NCBI GenBank assembly: GCA_963808615.1
Contig: CAWEGV010000010.1
Location: 124,001 to 188,000 of the forward strand
Origin: Palsa-504 sp963808615
GTDB lineage: Bacteria; Actinomycetota; Actinomycetes; Streptosporangiales; Streptosporangiaceae
Direction of reading: 5' to 3'
Length of the DNA stretch: 64,000 nt
Shown: positions 9,583 through 19,110 of the stretch, in pieces
Numbering within the stretch: position 1 is the stretch's first letter
How the letters are laid out: each line of letters begins with the position of its first letter
The notes under the pieces: generated by a model
What the model was told of the DNA's origin: nothing
Databases searched by the model: none
What the model saw: the letters and a program-made list of their open reading frames with translations, nothing else
Position numbers and translations under genes: made by a program

Positions 9583-9698
9583 GAACTGACAGTGCGGCGG
9601 CTCCGGCTTCCCGAAGCTTTCGGCACCTTCACCCCGGCGCGGTACGACCGGATGTTCGCCCCTGCTCAGGGTGCGATGTGTGTCCCGGTGAATCGGTC

Positions 9699-9926
9699 TC
9701 AGCCGCCTGAGGGCTGGAAACGGCGCACGATCTGGCGGGCGTAATAAATCTCCCGGGTTTCGCCGGGAGCTTCGGCCGTGAATTGCCTGTCCAGGCCGGC
9801 GAGCAGATAGGTCAGCTCGCTGCCGACGGTCTGGACGCCCCGCAGGTCCGGCAGCGCCGTGCGGCACTTTACTGACGGCAGGTCTACGGTCGGCGCGTAT
9901 TTCGCGGCCTCGTTCGCGCTCCGCAC
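9699..9926 (-). CDS. Doubtful small protein upstream of the recombinase
   Basis: A 75-residue frame from a possible GTG, ending YYARQIVRRFQPSGG. It is transcribed away from the small membrane-protein gene, 24 bases from that gene's start. No ribosome-binding site is evident and the family is not recognised. It is kept only because the frame is open across the gap and looks protein-like. Confidence 0.25.
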   Translation of the reverse strand: MRSANEAAKYAPTVDLPSVKCRTALPDLRGVQTVGSELTYLLAGLDRQFTAEAPGETREIYYARQIVRRFQPSGG

Positions 9927-9950
9927 TATCAGTAAGGGAGCTGAACGCTG

Positions 9951-10199
9951 ATGCCCGTCATGTTGATCCTCGCCGTCGTTGCCATGGGGCTCGTCTTGGC
10001 CGTGCTCGCCGTCGTGGTCGTCGGCATCAGGCAAGAGCCGTCGTCACAGGAGCTGGCCGGGCAAGCGCCACGCCTGATGGCCAAGATGACCCGGCGCCTG
10101 GTCGGGGTGTACGTCCGCAGGCCGGATCCATGCGTGATCCCAGAGAATCAGAGGAAACCGAGCCATGCAGCACACGGTCTCGCTCGCCGGGCGGACTGA
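9951..10199 (+). CDS. Small single-pass membrane protein
   Basis: An 82-residue protein. Residues 3-26 form a strong hydrophobic helix (VMLILAVVAMGLVLAVLAVV). A basic segment with MTRRLVGVYVRRPDP follows, and then a polar tail. A weak AAGGGAG lies upstream of the ATG. I recall similar short proteins in actinobacterial accessory regions, often near integrases, but the role is unknown. Confidence 0.45.
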   Translation: MPVMLILAVVAMGLVLAVLAVVVVGIRQEPSSQELAGQAPRLMAKMTRRLVGVYVRRPDPCVIPENQRKPSHAAHGLARRAD

Positions 10200-10687
10200 C
10201 ACCCCGGCATAAGGTCCGTGACATCTGATCGCGCTCCCAGCGGCACCCATAAGGGCCACCGCTGTCAAGAGGGCATACGAATCTGGCCTGGTGACTACGC
10301 GTGCCGTCGGGCTGGGCTGACTGTTCTTCTGGATCTTCCTCGCAGCTGCCCGGGTCTTCGCGCCGCGCGGCCCGGGGGTCAAGCTGGAGCGCCCGCAGCC
10401 GCGCAGCGGCGAGGACGAACGAGCTTGAGGCCGGCAAGCGGCGGAAGATCATCGAGGGCGAGGAAGGGCCGGTTGCGGTTGGAGTATCAGGGGTCGCGTG
10501 CGTGTTCCCGGTGCTGGGCTGACGGAGTGGTCTCACAAGCACCCATCCGGCGCCGCGCCAGTGTGCGGGCGGCTGCCATGACCATGTGTCCGGGACCGGG
10601 CTGCTCAGTCATGAGATCGAGCGCGGCGCTAGCGCCGGCTCATGCCGCAGGGGCGAGCTTACCCGGGGCTTAGCGACCCTCCCGTCT
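10200..10687. other. Gap with no supported gene
   Basis: Frames here are open because of high GC. They are low-complexity, Arg/Ala/Pro-rich and lack start signals. The right part borders the end of the IS110 element. Confidence 0.5.
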
Positions 10688-11702
10688 TCACGGCCGCTGC
10701 AACGGCGTGCCGGTATCGGCGCCTTGCATCTGGTCGAGCAGGTGCCAGGCGCGGGTCAGCAGCTTGCGGGCGATCGCGATGGTGGCGATGTTCTTCCCGC
10801 GCTTTTTCGCGATCATCTGGTAGCTGGCGGCGAACTCAGGTGACCGCTTGGCGGTCTGCGCCGCCTGGTTGAGCGCCCACCGCAGCCACACTGAGCCCTG
10901 TTTGGAGATGTGCCCGTGCCGGACCTTCCGGTCCGAGCCGTGCACGGTCGGGGTCAGCCCGGCCCAGCTGGCCAGCTTCCGGGAGTTTCCGAACCGCGAG
11001 ATGTCGCCGATTTCGGCCACCATCACCAGGGCGGTGAACTCCCCGACGCCGGGCAGCGTCCGCAGCGCCTTGACCCGCGGGTCGGCCTTGGCGTGCTGGT
11101 GCAGCTCGCCATCCAGCCGCTCGATCACCGGCGCCAGGCCGTCGATGACCGCCAGGCAGTCGGTCACGATCTCCCGCGACACCGCAGGCAGGTCCGGCTC
11201 GGCCAGCCAGCCCCGGCCGGGCCCGGTCCAGTAGCTGGCGGACCGGTCATAGCCGTGGTCAGCGGCCACCGCGTGGATCCGGTTGCGCAGCTGGGTCCCG
11301 AGCCGGACCAGGCTGATCCGGTGCCGCAGCACCGCGCGGAGCTGCCGCACCTGCGCCGGGGCGATCCAGGCCTCGGGCAGCAGATCGGCGCGCAGCAACT
11401 GCGCCAAGATCGCCGCGCCGGCCCTTGTCGTTCTTCAGCCGCGCCGAGGCGATCGCCTTGCACCGCAGCGGATGCACCAGGTGCGCGTCGAAGCCGTAGT
11501 TCTCCAGCAGCTCGGCCAGCCAGCTCCAGCCGAACGCCGCCTCGAACGCCACCGGCGTCCCCGAGGGCAGATCCCCGATCAGCCGCAGGAACGGCTCGGA
11601 GCCGTTCACCACGTTCTTGTTCACCTGCACCTGGCCGTCCTCGGCGACCACCGCCACCTGGGAGCGCTTGCGATGCACATCGATTCCGACGTAAACAGAC
11701 AT
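10688..11702 (-). pseudogene. IS110-family transposase, one frameshift
   Basis: A DEDD transposase of about 338 residues starting MSVYVGIDVHRKRSQV. The N-terminal RuvC-like half carries GIDVH and VAFEAAFGW. The C-terminal transposase_20 half carries LRTLPGVGEFTA and FGNSRKLASWAGLTP. The frame breaks near base 11422, where ARLKNDK should be followed by an ADAAILAQLL-like segment. The restored sequence reads KAGAAILAQLL, so an insertion of one base is accompanied by loss of a conserved Asp. IS110 elements lack terminal inverted repeats, so the ends were not located. It is probably inactive unless both changes are errors. Confidence 0.8.
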
Positions 11703-11819
11703 TGCCGGGTCTCCTCTCCCGAGCTTGGAATCTCTCACCCGGAGCGTCCTGCAACCGGGCTGAGCTTGGAAGAGGCCCGGCCCTTATAGGGTCATGAGAG
11801 GTCGTGTCCTGGGGGAGGT

Positions 11820-13155
11820 CCAGGGGGCCGGCAAAGTCCTGGTTGGGTGGTGAGTTAGCGGGCTGGCGACACGCCGATGTGAGCCGGTAACGGCGCGGGC
11901 ACGGTCCTGGAAGTGATCATGACGGTTCCTACACCTGCCGGATCACTGCCGAGGGGCCATGCCCGCTGCGCCATCATCCCCGATTGACCCTGCGATTAAC
12001 CAGTTGCTGGCCGCCGCGCAGTGCCTGGAGCAGGAACCGGCGCGGCTACTGCCGGTGCTGGCTGCGCTCCCGGATCCTCGCGCCCGCCGGGGGGTGCGCC
12101 ACCGGCTGGCAGCGATCCTGGGCCTGGCGGTATGCGCGGTGCTGGCCGGGGCCCGGTCCTTCACGGCGATCGCGGAATGGGCCGTTGACACCGATCAGGC
12201 CACCAGGGATGCGCTGGGCGTCATCGGCGCGGTGCCATCTGAGTCCACGTTCCGGCGGACCTTGCAGCACCTAGATGCCGATGCCCTGAATGCGGCGGCG
12301 GGCAGCTGGGCTGAGCAGCGCACGGCCCCGGCTCCTGGCAGGCGGCGGATAATCGCGGTGGACGGCAAGACGCTGCGCGGATCCGGCACGGCCGGCGGCC
12401 CTGGCCGGCATCTGCTGGCCGCACTTGATCATGCTCATGGCGTGGTCCTGTGCCAGATCGACGTCGAGGCCAAGACCAACGAGATCCCCATGTTCGCCGC
12501 CGTGCTGGACCGCATCGACCTGGCCGGGGCGGTCATCACCGCGGACGCGCTTCATGCCCAGCGCGCCCATGCCGGATACCTGGTCGCCGAGCGCGGCGCG
12601 CACGACCTGATCACCGTCAAGCGCAACCAGCCCGGCCTGCATGCCGAGCTCGCCGCGCTGCCCTGGCGGCAGATCCCCGTTGCGCATGACACCCGCGAGA
12701 AAGGCCACGGCCGCGCCGAACGGCGCATCCTGAAAGTCACCGCGGTCGCGGCCGGGCTGGCCTTCCCGCACGCCGCCCAGGCCATCCAGATCGTGCGCCG
12801 ACGCCGGCCGCTGGCCGGCAAGCGCAGCAAGAAGTGGTCCACCCAGACCGTCTATGCCATCACCTCGCTGACCGTCATCCAGGCACGGCCCGCCGAACTG
12901 GCCCGTATCGTGCGCGGCCACTGGGCAATCGAGGACCGGCTGCACTGGGTCCGGGACGTGGTCTACGACGAGGACCGCTCCCAGGTCCGCACCGGCAACG
13001 GCCCCCGCGTCATGGCCAGCCAACCTGGCCATCACGATCCTGCGGCTGACCGGCCACGCCAGCGTCGCCGCAGCCCTGCGCTACCACGCTCGCCGGCCAA
13101 GCAGGCCGTTGCAAACGATCATGCAATGCTAAAACGGACTTTGCCGGGGCTCTGG
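11820..13155 (+). mobile_element. ISAs1-family insertion sequence
   Basis: The outer ends are imperfect 20-bp inverted repeats: CCAGGGGGCCGGCAAAGTCC on the left and the complement of GGACTTTGCCGGGGCTCTGG on the right, matching at 17 of 20 positions. The repeats bracket a single ISAs1 transposase gene. No clear target duplication could be fixed. Confidence 0.75.
11959..13132 (+). pseudogene. ISAs1-family transposase, frameshift near the C-terminus
   Basis: The N-terminal DDE_Tnp_1-associated domain holds LAALPDPRARRGVRHRLA. The catalytic core shows AVDGKTLRGS, VITADALHAQ, the HDLITVKRNQP block and RGHWAIEDRLHWVRDVVYDED. The frame breaks at about 13020 after RTGNGPRVMAS. A shifted frame then gives NLAITILRLTGHASVAAAL and stops at 13132, close to the right terminal repeat. 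The break is consistent with loss of about five bases. The first frame would run on into unrelated sequence. Confidence 0.8.
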
Positions 13156-13331
13156 CCCTGCCCGTTAGCCGGTGGATCAACGAGGCCACCGGCTGGATGC
13201 TGTCGTGGAGGTCCTGGTAACGACGGCCGCCATCGGCCAGCTCGGCGGGGACGGCCAGGGTCCGACGCCCTGTAAGGACGGTTACCGCATGACGTGAGGT
13301 CAACCAGCCGGAAGGTACGCTGCCCGCGCGG

Positions 13332-15566
13332 TCACTCGTTCCTGGCGACCTCGGGTCCGGTGATGCGATTGAGGAGCGGGAACGTGGAGGCGATGATCGC
13401 GAGCGAAGCCGCAAGTCCGCCGATGACAGTGGCCCAGTACGCGATTCCCGGGATGCTGAACGCGATGCCGACCTGGGAGTGGAGGTAGAGGGCAGCCGAC
13501 ACGAGGCCGACCACGATCGACACCGCGGCGACGAGCAGGAGAGGCAGCGCACTCTCTAGCGCGACGACACGATGCAGGAGCGCAGTGGGGACACCGGTGA
13601 GTCTGAGCAAGCTAAACGGGCGTTTCCGCTCGCTCAGCCCGGCGGCGATGTTCACGGCGAGGCTGCAGGCGGCGATGATGAGGCTGGCCACGATGATCAC
13701 GTCGGTCATGTCCTGGATCATTGTGAGGAGGCGCGCGGTTGACGGATCGAACGCCTCGACTGCGATCGGTGTTCCCTGGAAGGGAAACGCCCGCTCGAGG
13801 GTGGTCCGTGCCCGTTCCAGCGAGCCGGACGACCCGTCCGTGACGACTACGACTGCATCGACGGGAAGACGCGCGGCGCCCGCCGTCGGCAGGTTCGCGG
13901 ACGGCCAGATCGTCGACGACGCGTGCGAGTTGTGCCCAAGGAGGTTGGAAAGGAAGTAGCCGATGTTCGCCACCGACGCTCCCGGCGCGCACTTGCCGAT
14001 CGCGGGCGTCCGCGCCAGCTGGTCGCACGCGACGACCCCGAAGGAGTTCCTCAGCTGAGCTTGGGATGGGCTCTGGTGGACCAGCGTCACGCTGCGCACT
14101 CCGGGCGTCGTGCGGAGCTCGGTCAGCACGTGGCCTGGGACAGAAGGGACTTGGGCGGAAGCGGGACAGTTCGTCGTCGAGAAGCTGCAGAACGGGTCGG
14201 CGAGGGTGTCGTTCCCCGCGCTGCCTCCGCCGGAGCTGCTGGCGGCGGCGATCGAGCTGAGCGCCCCGATCACGGCGGTGGCAACGAAGAGGGCGATCAC
14301 GAGCCCGCTGATGAACCGGAAGGCCGCCTTGGGATTGTCGAGGAGCCGCCGGCCGGCGATAAGGGTAGAAGGACGGCTTGCCCGGTTGGCCATGAGCCGC
14401 GCGCCCGCGGTCGTGAACCACGGTCCGGCGAGCACGAGCCCCACCACGAGGAGCACGAAGCCCGCGAGCAGCTCGAGAAGCTGGCCGCCGATGGCGCCCG
14501 GCTTGCCGGCGGCGTCGAAGTACGCCAGCACGGCGATGCCGGCGAGTAGCGGGATTATCCGTACGATCCGCGGTGGGCGGGACGACGCTCGCCGCTTCAC
14601 GCCGAGCGGCGATATCTGGACCCTGCGAAGCGCGAGGCGAGCGGACACGACAGCGGCGACCGGTACGCCGATCACGGTGAGCACGATGTCGATCCAGTGC
14701 AGCGAGAGGTCGCCTTCAGCGAAGGGCGCTCCGGTGAACGGCACGTGGTAGAGCAGCGGTCGGAAGGCGAAGAAGAGCGCGAAGCCGACTGCGACGCCCG
14801 CGACCGCCGCGACCACTGCCTCCACCGCGGAGACCACAGAAATCTGACGCGGCGTGGCGCCGACGAGGCGCATAGCGGCGAAGCGCTCCTCGCGCCGCGC
14901 GCCCGACAGCCGACTGGCGGTCGCGATCAGGATCAGCACTGGCAGCAAGAGCGCGACGGCTCCGCCGGCCAGGATGAACTGCAGAACGGGTCCGCTCCCG
15001 ATGGCGCTCTGGCAGGCGTAGCAGTTGGCCGGCGTGCGTTGGATGGCTCCGACTTGGACCGCACCGGGTGCCTGCGAGAGCTGGCGCTTGGCGTGGCCGA
15101 TGACGATGATCAGCGAGTTCGGGGACGGCAGCGCCGCTGCGCCGATGGTCCCGATCTGTCGGCCCGGAAACCGGTCGCGCAGCTCATTCGCCGGTTCGGA
15201 CCGAAGAAGGGTCGTGAGGGCGGGCGAGGCGAAGTAGTCACCCGGTCCTGGCAGGCGGGGAAGCCCTGGCGGGACCGGAGCGTTCGGTCCGGTCGCGGCG
15301 ACGTCGATCCGGTCGATCGCCTGGTTGCCGAACTGGTCGGTGCTGGACAGCCACCACAGCCGGTCGGATGTCGAGGTCGGTCGTGAGGCCTGCGCCGAGG
15401 TGTCGAGCCACGCACCGCGGTCGGTTTGAGCGTGTAGCCCGTTGACACCGGCCAGAGCAGCCAGCAGCAGGCCGACGCCGAGGGCGACGGCTGCCGCGGT
15501 GACGAGGACGCGCAGCAGCGGTTCGCGACCGCTCTGCAGCGTCAAGCGAAGACCAAGGCGGATCAT
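13332..15566 (-). CDS. FtsX/MacB-type ABC transporter permease
   Basis: A 744-residue membrane protein with an N-terminal helix at about residues 20-42 and a large extracytoplasmic domain. An FtsX-like core of three helices spans about residues 195-310. Further helices sit near 345-390 and 420-445, with a second extracytoplasmic stretch. The C-terminal FtsX core covers about residues 630-735. This duplicated FtsX layout fits exporters of antimicrobial peptides or lipoproteins. Its start overlaps the ATPase stop by 4 bases, so the two are translationally coupled. The transported substrate is unknown. Confidence 0.85.
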   Translation of the reverse strand: MIRLGLRLTLQSGREPLLRVLVTAAAVALGVGLLLAALAGVNGLHAQTDRGAWLDTSAQASRPTSTSDRLWWLSSTDQFGNQAIDRIDVAATGPNAPVPPGLPRLPGPGDYFASPALTTLLRSEPANELRDRFPGRQIGTIGAAALPSPNSLIIVIGHAKRQLSQAPGAVQVGAIQRTPANCYACQSAIGSGPVLQFILAGGAVALLLPVLILIATASRLSGARREERFAAMRLVGATPRQISVVSAVEAVVAAVAGVAVGFALFFAFRPLLYHVPFTGAPFAEGDLSLHWIDIVLTVIGVPVAAVVSARLALRRVQISPLGVKRRASSRPPRIVRIIPLLAGIAVLAYFDAAGKPGAIGGQLLELLAGFVLLVVGLVLAGPWFTTAGARLMANRASRPSTLIAGRRLLDNPKAAFRFISGLVIALFVATAVIGALSSIAAASSSGGGSAGNDTLADPFCSFSTTNCPASAQVPSVPGHVLTELRTTPGVRSVTLVHQSPSQAQLRNSFGVVACDQLARTPAIGKCAPGASVANIGYFLSNLLGHNSHASSTIWPSANLPTAGAARLPVDAVVVVTDGSSGSLERARTTLERAFPFQGTPIAVEAFDPSTARLLTMIQDMTDVIIVASLIIAACSLAVNIAAGLSERKRPFSLLRLTGVPTALLHRVVALESALPLLLVAAVSIVVGLVSAALYLHSQVGIAFSIPGIAYWATVIGGLAASLAIIASTFPLLNRITGPEVARNE

Positions 15567-16279
15567 CGCAGGGCCGCTTCGGTCGAGGTCACGAGCCCGT
15601 CGCGCACGATCACCTCTCGGTCGGCATAGGCGGCCACGCGGGGCTCGTGGGTGACCAGGATCACCGTGGTTCCCTGCTCACGTGCGGCGCGGGTCAACAG
15701 CCCCATGACCAGCTCCCCGCTCAGCGAATCGAGTGACCCGGTGGGTTCGTCGGCGAAGAGCACGTCGGGACGGCCAACCAGGCCGCGCGCCAGCGCGACG
15801 CGCTGCGACTGGCCGCCAGACATCTCTCCGGTACGGTGGCGCTCCATGCCGTTGAGCTCGAGGAGCTCGAACCAGCTCCGCGCCACACGGAGGGCCTCGT
15901 CACGGCGCGTGCCACCGAGCAATAGCGGCAGGGCGACGTTCTCCTCGGCTGTCAGCTCCGGCACGAGCTGGCCGAACTGGAAGACAAAGCCGAAGCGCTC
16001 GCGCCGCAGCCTGGATCGCTCCGCCTCCCGCATCGAGTCGAGGCGCTGGCCGTCGAAGGTGACCTCGCCGGAGTCCGGGACCAGGATGCCCGCCAGGCAG
16101 TGCAGCAGCGTGGACTTGCCCGAGCCGCTGGGGCCCATCACGGCGAGGATCTCGCCCTGTTTCACCGGTACGCTCGCGCCGCGGAGGGCAGGGGTCTCGC
16201 CGAAGGAGAGCACGAGGTCTTGTGCCTCGACGATCACGCCTGCGCCCCCGACCACACAGGAGCCGTTCGCACCGTTCAC
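15563..16279 (-). CDS. ABC transporter ATP-binding protein (MacB/LolD type)
   Basis: A 238-residue ATPase. Walker A is GPSGSGKST at about residues 49-57, the signature is MSGGQSQRVALARGL, and Walker B is VLFADEPTGSLDS. The D-loop and the H-loop His in VTHEPR follow. The EPTGSLD form is typical of MacB/LolD/FtsE-like subunits that partner FtsX-type permeases. It overlaps both neighbours by 4 bases in a PadR-ATPase-permease operon. Confidence 0.92.
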   Translation of the reverse strand: MNGANGSCVVGGAGVIVEAQDLVLSFGETPALRGASVPVKQGEILAVMGPSGSGKSTLLHCLAGILVPDSGEVTFDGQRLDSMREAERSRLRRERFGFVFQFGQLVPELTAEENVALPLLLGGTRRDEALRVARSWFELLELNGMERHRTGEMSGGQSQRVALARGLVGRPDVLFADEPTGSLDSLSGELVMGLLTRAAREQGTTVILVTHEPRVAAYADREVIVRDGLVTSTEAALR

Positions 16280-16800
16280 GACGCCACCTCCTCCGCGACC
16301 GCGGCGAGTCGCGCCGCGGTGAGGTCGATCCAGCGCAGGTCGGCCTCCAGATGGAACAGGCCGTGGTCGGCGAGCAGGGCATCAAGGAGGTTGCCGCGTT
16401 GCTTGAGCTCGGTGAGCTCGCGCATCCGAGCCAGGTGCGTGGCCCGCTGCACGTCGAGGTACGCCTCGGCGGGCCGACCGAGCATGAGGGAGAGCACGAC
16501 CTTCACGAACAGGTCGCTCTGGAGGTGGGGCTCGGCCGGGATCGGCTCCGCGAGCCATGCCTCCACCTGGCCCTTCCCCGTCTCGGTGATGGTGTAGCGC
16601 TTGCGGTCCGGGCCGGCGCCGGGTTCAACCGCTCCAGCGGTCGCCTTTCCGTCCCGCGCCAGCCGGGCGAGGGTGGCGTAGACCTGGCCAAACGGCAGGG
16701 GCCTGCCGCGGCCGAAGTAGGTGTCGTAGTCACGCTTCAGGTCATAGCCGTGGCTCGGTTCACGATCGAGAAGCCCGAGGAGGGCCATGGGGACGCTCAT
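16276..16800 (-). CDS. PadR-family transcriptional regulator
   Basis: A 174-residue regulator. The start MSVPMALLGLLDREPSHGYD is chosen over an upstream ATG because it gives the normal PadR N-terminus. The winged helix spans about residues 1-80, with the wing around GPDRKRYTITETGK. The C-terminal helical domain (about 90-174) is the PadR dimerisation region. It is the first gene of the ABC exporter operon, and an inverted repeat lies right at its start codon. Autorepression relieved by an exported compound is the likely mode, by analogy with other PadR-ABC operons. Confidence 0.88.
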   Translation of the reverse strand: MSVPMALLGLLDREPSHGYDLKRDYDTYFGRGRPLPFGQVYATLARLARDGKATAGAVEPGAGPDRKRYTITETGKGQVEAWLAEPIPAEPHLQSDLFVKVVLSLMLGRPAEAYLDVQRATHLARMRELTELKQRGNLLDALLADHGLFHLEADLRWIDLTAARLAAVAEEVAS

Positions 16801-16805
16801 ATCCC

Positions 16806-16830
16806 GGAGCATACACTGAATGTATACTCC
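16806..16830. promoter_or_regulatory. Probable PadR operator
   Basis: GGAGCATACA and TGTATACTCC form 10-base arms with one mismatch around CTGAA. The repeat ends 6 bases from the PadR start codon, so a bound repressor would block initiation of the whole operon. The ATGTAT/ATACA half-sites resemble known PadR boxes. Confidence 0.6.
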
Positions 16831-16850
16831 GAGCAAACAGGTCGCCGGGT

Positions 16851-16918
16851 CGGGCAGAACCCGTCAAGAGCGCCTACGGCGGCTTCGCCGATCTTCGGCT
16901 CTTGACAGAACCTGCCCG
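16851..16918. repeat. Palindromic intergenic repeat, copy 1
   Basis: An imperfect inverted repeat. Outer arms CGGGCAG/CTGCCCG and inner arms GTCAAGAGC/GCTCTTGAC enclose a GGCTTCGCC core with GATCTTC. A similar structure lies at 19111-19174. Confidence 0.4.
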
Positions 16919-16974
16919 ACCAGGGATACGGCAGCGATCGGCAGCATGGACGCGTGCCCGTTCACACCGGCCAG

Positions 16975-17409
16975 TCAGGGCCGGTGGCCAGCTCCGCCGT
17001 CCCACCGCACCAGTGCCCGGCGGATGCTGGCATCATCTGGCCGTTCGCGTGCTGACACCAGCATCGCGGGCGTCGCCGCCGTCAGCGCGCGGGCAATGTC
17101 CTTGCGGTATTTGGCCGAAGCCTGCTTCCACTTCATGTCCACATAAGCGCAGGCGAACTCATACCAGGTGGTATCGGTCTTCTTCCGCTCCCAGGCCGTC
17201 GGCCTGCCGGTGATCAGGCTGAACGCCTCGCCCTTCCTGGCTGCGGTCAGCAGGGCGCTGCGGGGGCTGTCGGCCTGCGCGGCGGTTCGGAAACCTTCTC
17301 TCCATAGCCGCTTGCCCGCCTTCCAGCGCACTCCGTAAGTAGTGACCTTGACGCCCCTGTACACCTCGGTCAGGTAGACCCGCACGTCGTAGGTGGTGTC
17401 CTCGTTCAC
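16975..17409 (-). pseudogene. Tyrosine integrase, N-terminal fragment
   Basis: 144 residues from a GTG start. TYDVRVYLTEVYRGVKVTTY and the AFSLITGRPTAWERKK block are the N-terminal arm-binding region of integrases from pSAM2-like actinobacterial integrative elements. The frame ends in unrelated WDGGAGHRP, and the core-binding and catalytic domains are missing. It starts 2 bases behind the excisionase stop, the normal xis-int arrangement. It cannot recombine DNA by itself. Confidence 0.65.
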
Positions 17410-17411
17410 AA

Positions 17412-17624
17412 TCAGGCGGCTTCCTCGCGCGACGCCAGCCAGCGCTGATACTCGGCCCGGCGGATGCGCAGGCTGCCGTTATGCAGCGTGATGCAGCGCG
17501 GCGCCTTGCCTTTGGCCCGCCATTCGTAAAGGGTCCGGCGGCTGATGCCGAGATCGGCGCACACCTCTGCGATGGTGAGCTTGTCGCGTTCTCGGGAGCC
17601 GCGGAGTTGGTCAGCGCCGGGCAT
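17412..17624 (-). CDS. Excisionase-type helix-turn-helix protein
   Basis: A 70-residue MerR/HTH_17-fold DNA-binding protein. LTIAEVCADLGISRRTLYEW is the helix-turn-helix and RIRRAEYQRWLASRE the second contact helix. The length and the adjacent integrase fit the Xis of a pSAM2-like element. GGGAGG precedes its ATG with 7-base spacing, and an upstream short frame ends inside the gene. It is apparently intact although its integrase partner is truncated. Confidence 0.8.
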   Translation of the reverse strand: MPGADQLRGSRERDKLTIAEVCADLGISRRTLYEWRAKGKAPRCITLHNGSLRIRRAEYQRWLASREEAA

Positions 17625-18035
17625 GACGGTGCCTCCCAGCCGCAGTGTCGCACTGGCTGTCCAGCTCGGACCGCCGAACCGGCCAGCACAGCCGCTTGTC
17701 CATTGTGAATCTCCTTCCGGGTGGGTCCAGGCAGCAGTGGATTCCTCGCCAGGAACGCGTCACTCCGTGCGGTGGGGGTGCCGCCCTACCGACGGGCTCC
17801 GCGAACTGTTGGCCCCTGCTTGTCCCGGGCACACAGGAAGCAGATATCAGGCGCTTGCCACAGGCGATGGGGGAGTTGACCGGGATGAAACCCGGTGGGG
17901 GAGTGCAGATGCCTAGTTCCGCGCCGGAAGGGCGATCTTGATCTGCCGGTGCCCTGGGCGTTCAGCCCGGCACCTTCGGCAACGCTTGCTCGGCTCTGGT
18001 ATCCACTGTGCGGCCAACGCCCGCTCAACGCAAAC
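17535..18035. repeat. Excisionase-leader repeat, copy A
   Basis: About 500 bases, from the excisionase helix-turn-helix through its upstream non-coding leader, that recur imperfectly at 44737-45237 in the same orientation. Conserved landmarks include CTTGTCCCGGGCACAC, GCAGATATCAGGCGCTTGCC, GATGCCTAGTTCC and GGGCGTTCAGCCCG. Confidence 0.7.
17611..17703 (-). CDS. 30-residue leader ORF upstream of excisionase
   Basis: An ATG preceded by a strong AAGGAGATTCACA encodes MDKRLCWPVRRSELDS and stops inside the excisionase start region. At the second copy (44.9 kb) one base less makes the same leader run in frame into the excisionase. Here it may couple translation, or it may be the original N-terminus broken by an indel. 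Confidence 0.4.
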   Translation of the reverse strand: MDKRLCWPVRRSELDSQCDTAAGRHRHARR

Positions 18036-18180
18036 TGCGACATGCTGACCACGGCGGCCGGTTGTTCCCTGCAGGACCGCACGAGTCCGTTACTGTACGT
18101 CTAGGTCCACAAAGCCAAGAGCTATATGACCTATATCACTTACGTGACTGCCGCGCTGATCTGCCGCGTGCTCCAAGCCC

Positions 18181-18761
18181 GTGGGCGAAGGCAACGAGAT
18201 TGTCCTGCCTTGCCGCATGCTGGATCGCATGGGAAAGCCAAAGCGCCAGTCAAGCACCAGAGCCAAGAAGGGGCGGCCAGATCGGCAGCCTCAGGCGCCA
18301 GCGGGACCACCAAGCGCGGCACTGCGGGTTTCCCGGATGTCACCACCGCAGGTGCTGAACCGGATCGGGCGCGCCCGCGCTGCGCAGCAGAAGGCAGAAG
18401 CCGAACTCGCTGCACTCGTGGACCACGCCGTCGAACTCGGCGTCGGCTGCCGGAGATCGCCACCCAACTCGGGGTCACCAGACAGGCGGCCCGCCAGCAC
18501 TACCAGCGCCGCCATCGCGACGACGCCATCCGTCAAGATCGAATGGCCAGACTCACCGTTGGTCAAGCGCCAGATGTCAAGCGTCAGGTGGCACTTGTAA
18601 ACATGTGTTGTCGCCGCTCACGGTCAGCACCGGCCTCCGCAGTAGCCTGCCTGGCCAGCGGAAACCCCGCCCACCGTGGCCCGGACAACGGATGTTGTCC
18701 GATTTGGGTGAGAACTTACTATACGTATATCAAGGGCGCACCTTCGGCGCGCCGGGCCTGA
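18181..18761 (+). pseudogene. Helix-turn-helix protein, single frameshift
   Basis: The first frame gives MGKPKRQSSTRAKKGRP and a coiled segment RIGRARAAQQKAEAELAALVDHAVELGVG. One G restored near base 18441 leads in frame into PEIATQLGVTRQAARQHYQ, a clear helix-turn-helix. The joined protein would be about 100 residues or slightly more. The shifted frame shows no stop until 18761, so the true end is unsure. The role is unknown, and it lies at the edge of the integrative-element remnant. Confidence 0.45.
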
Positions 18762-18769
18762 CGGCCCCG

Positions 18770-19110
18770 GCCGTGAACAGCGAGGACGGGCGCGAGCAGT
18801 TGAGAGGGAATGAGCGGCCAGGGTGACCCGCCGTGGGCGGCCGGGGTTCACCCGGGGTTCACCCGGGGGCCTCGCCGTTGCCGGGCGGCAGCTTCGCCGC
18901 GTCCTTCGGACGCGAGCCCTACGGCGCGGCGGCTGCCGCGCACGACGGCCCCGGTGACCGGCCGCCTGCGGTCCCCGCCGTATCCCGCTGCCGCGCCCGC
19001 CAGCACCACGGTCGGGCCGACGACCACGCGCCAGATGCGCCGATCGTCGTGAAAATGTCACAGCGACCGGGCCGGAGCGCCGCGCATTGTCCGGGCTGGC
19101 CCCTCCAGCG
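18770..19110. other. Gap with short direct repeats, no gene
   Basis: No supported frame. GGGGTTCACCC occurs twice in tandem near 18845-18866. Confidence 0.5.
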
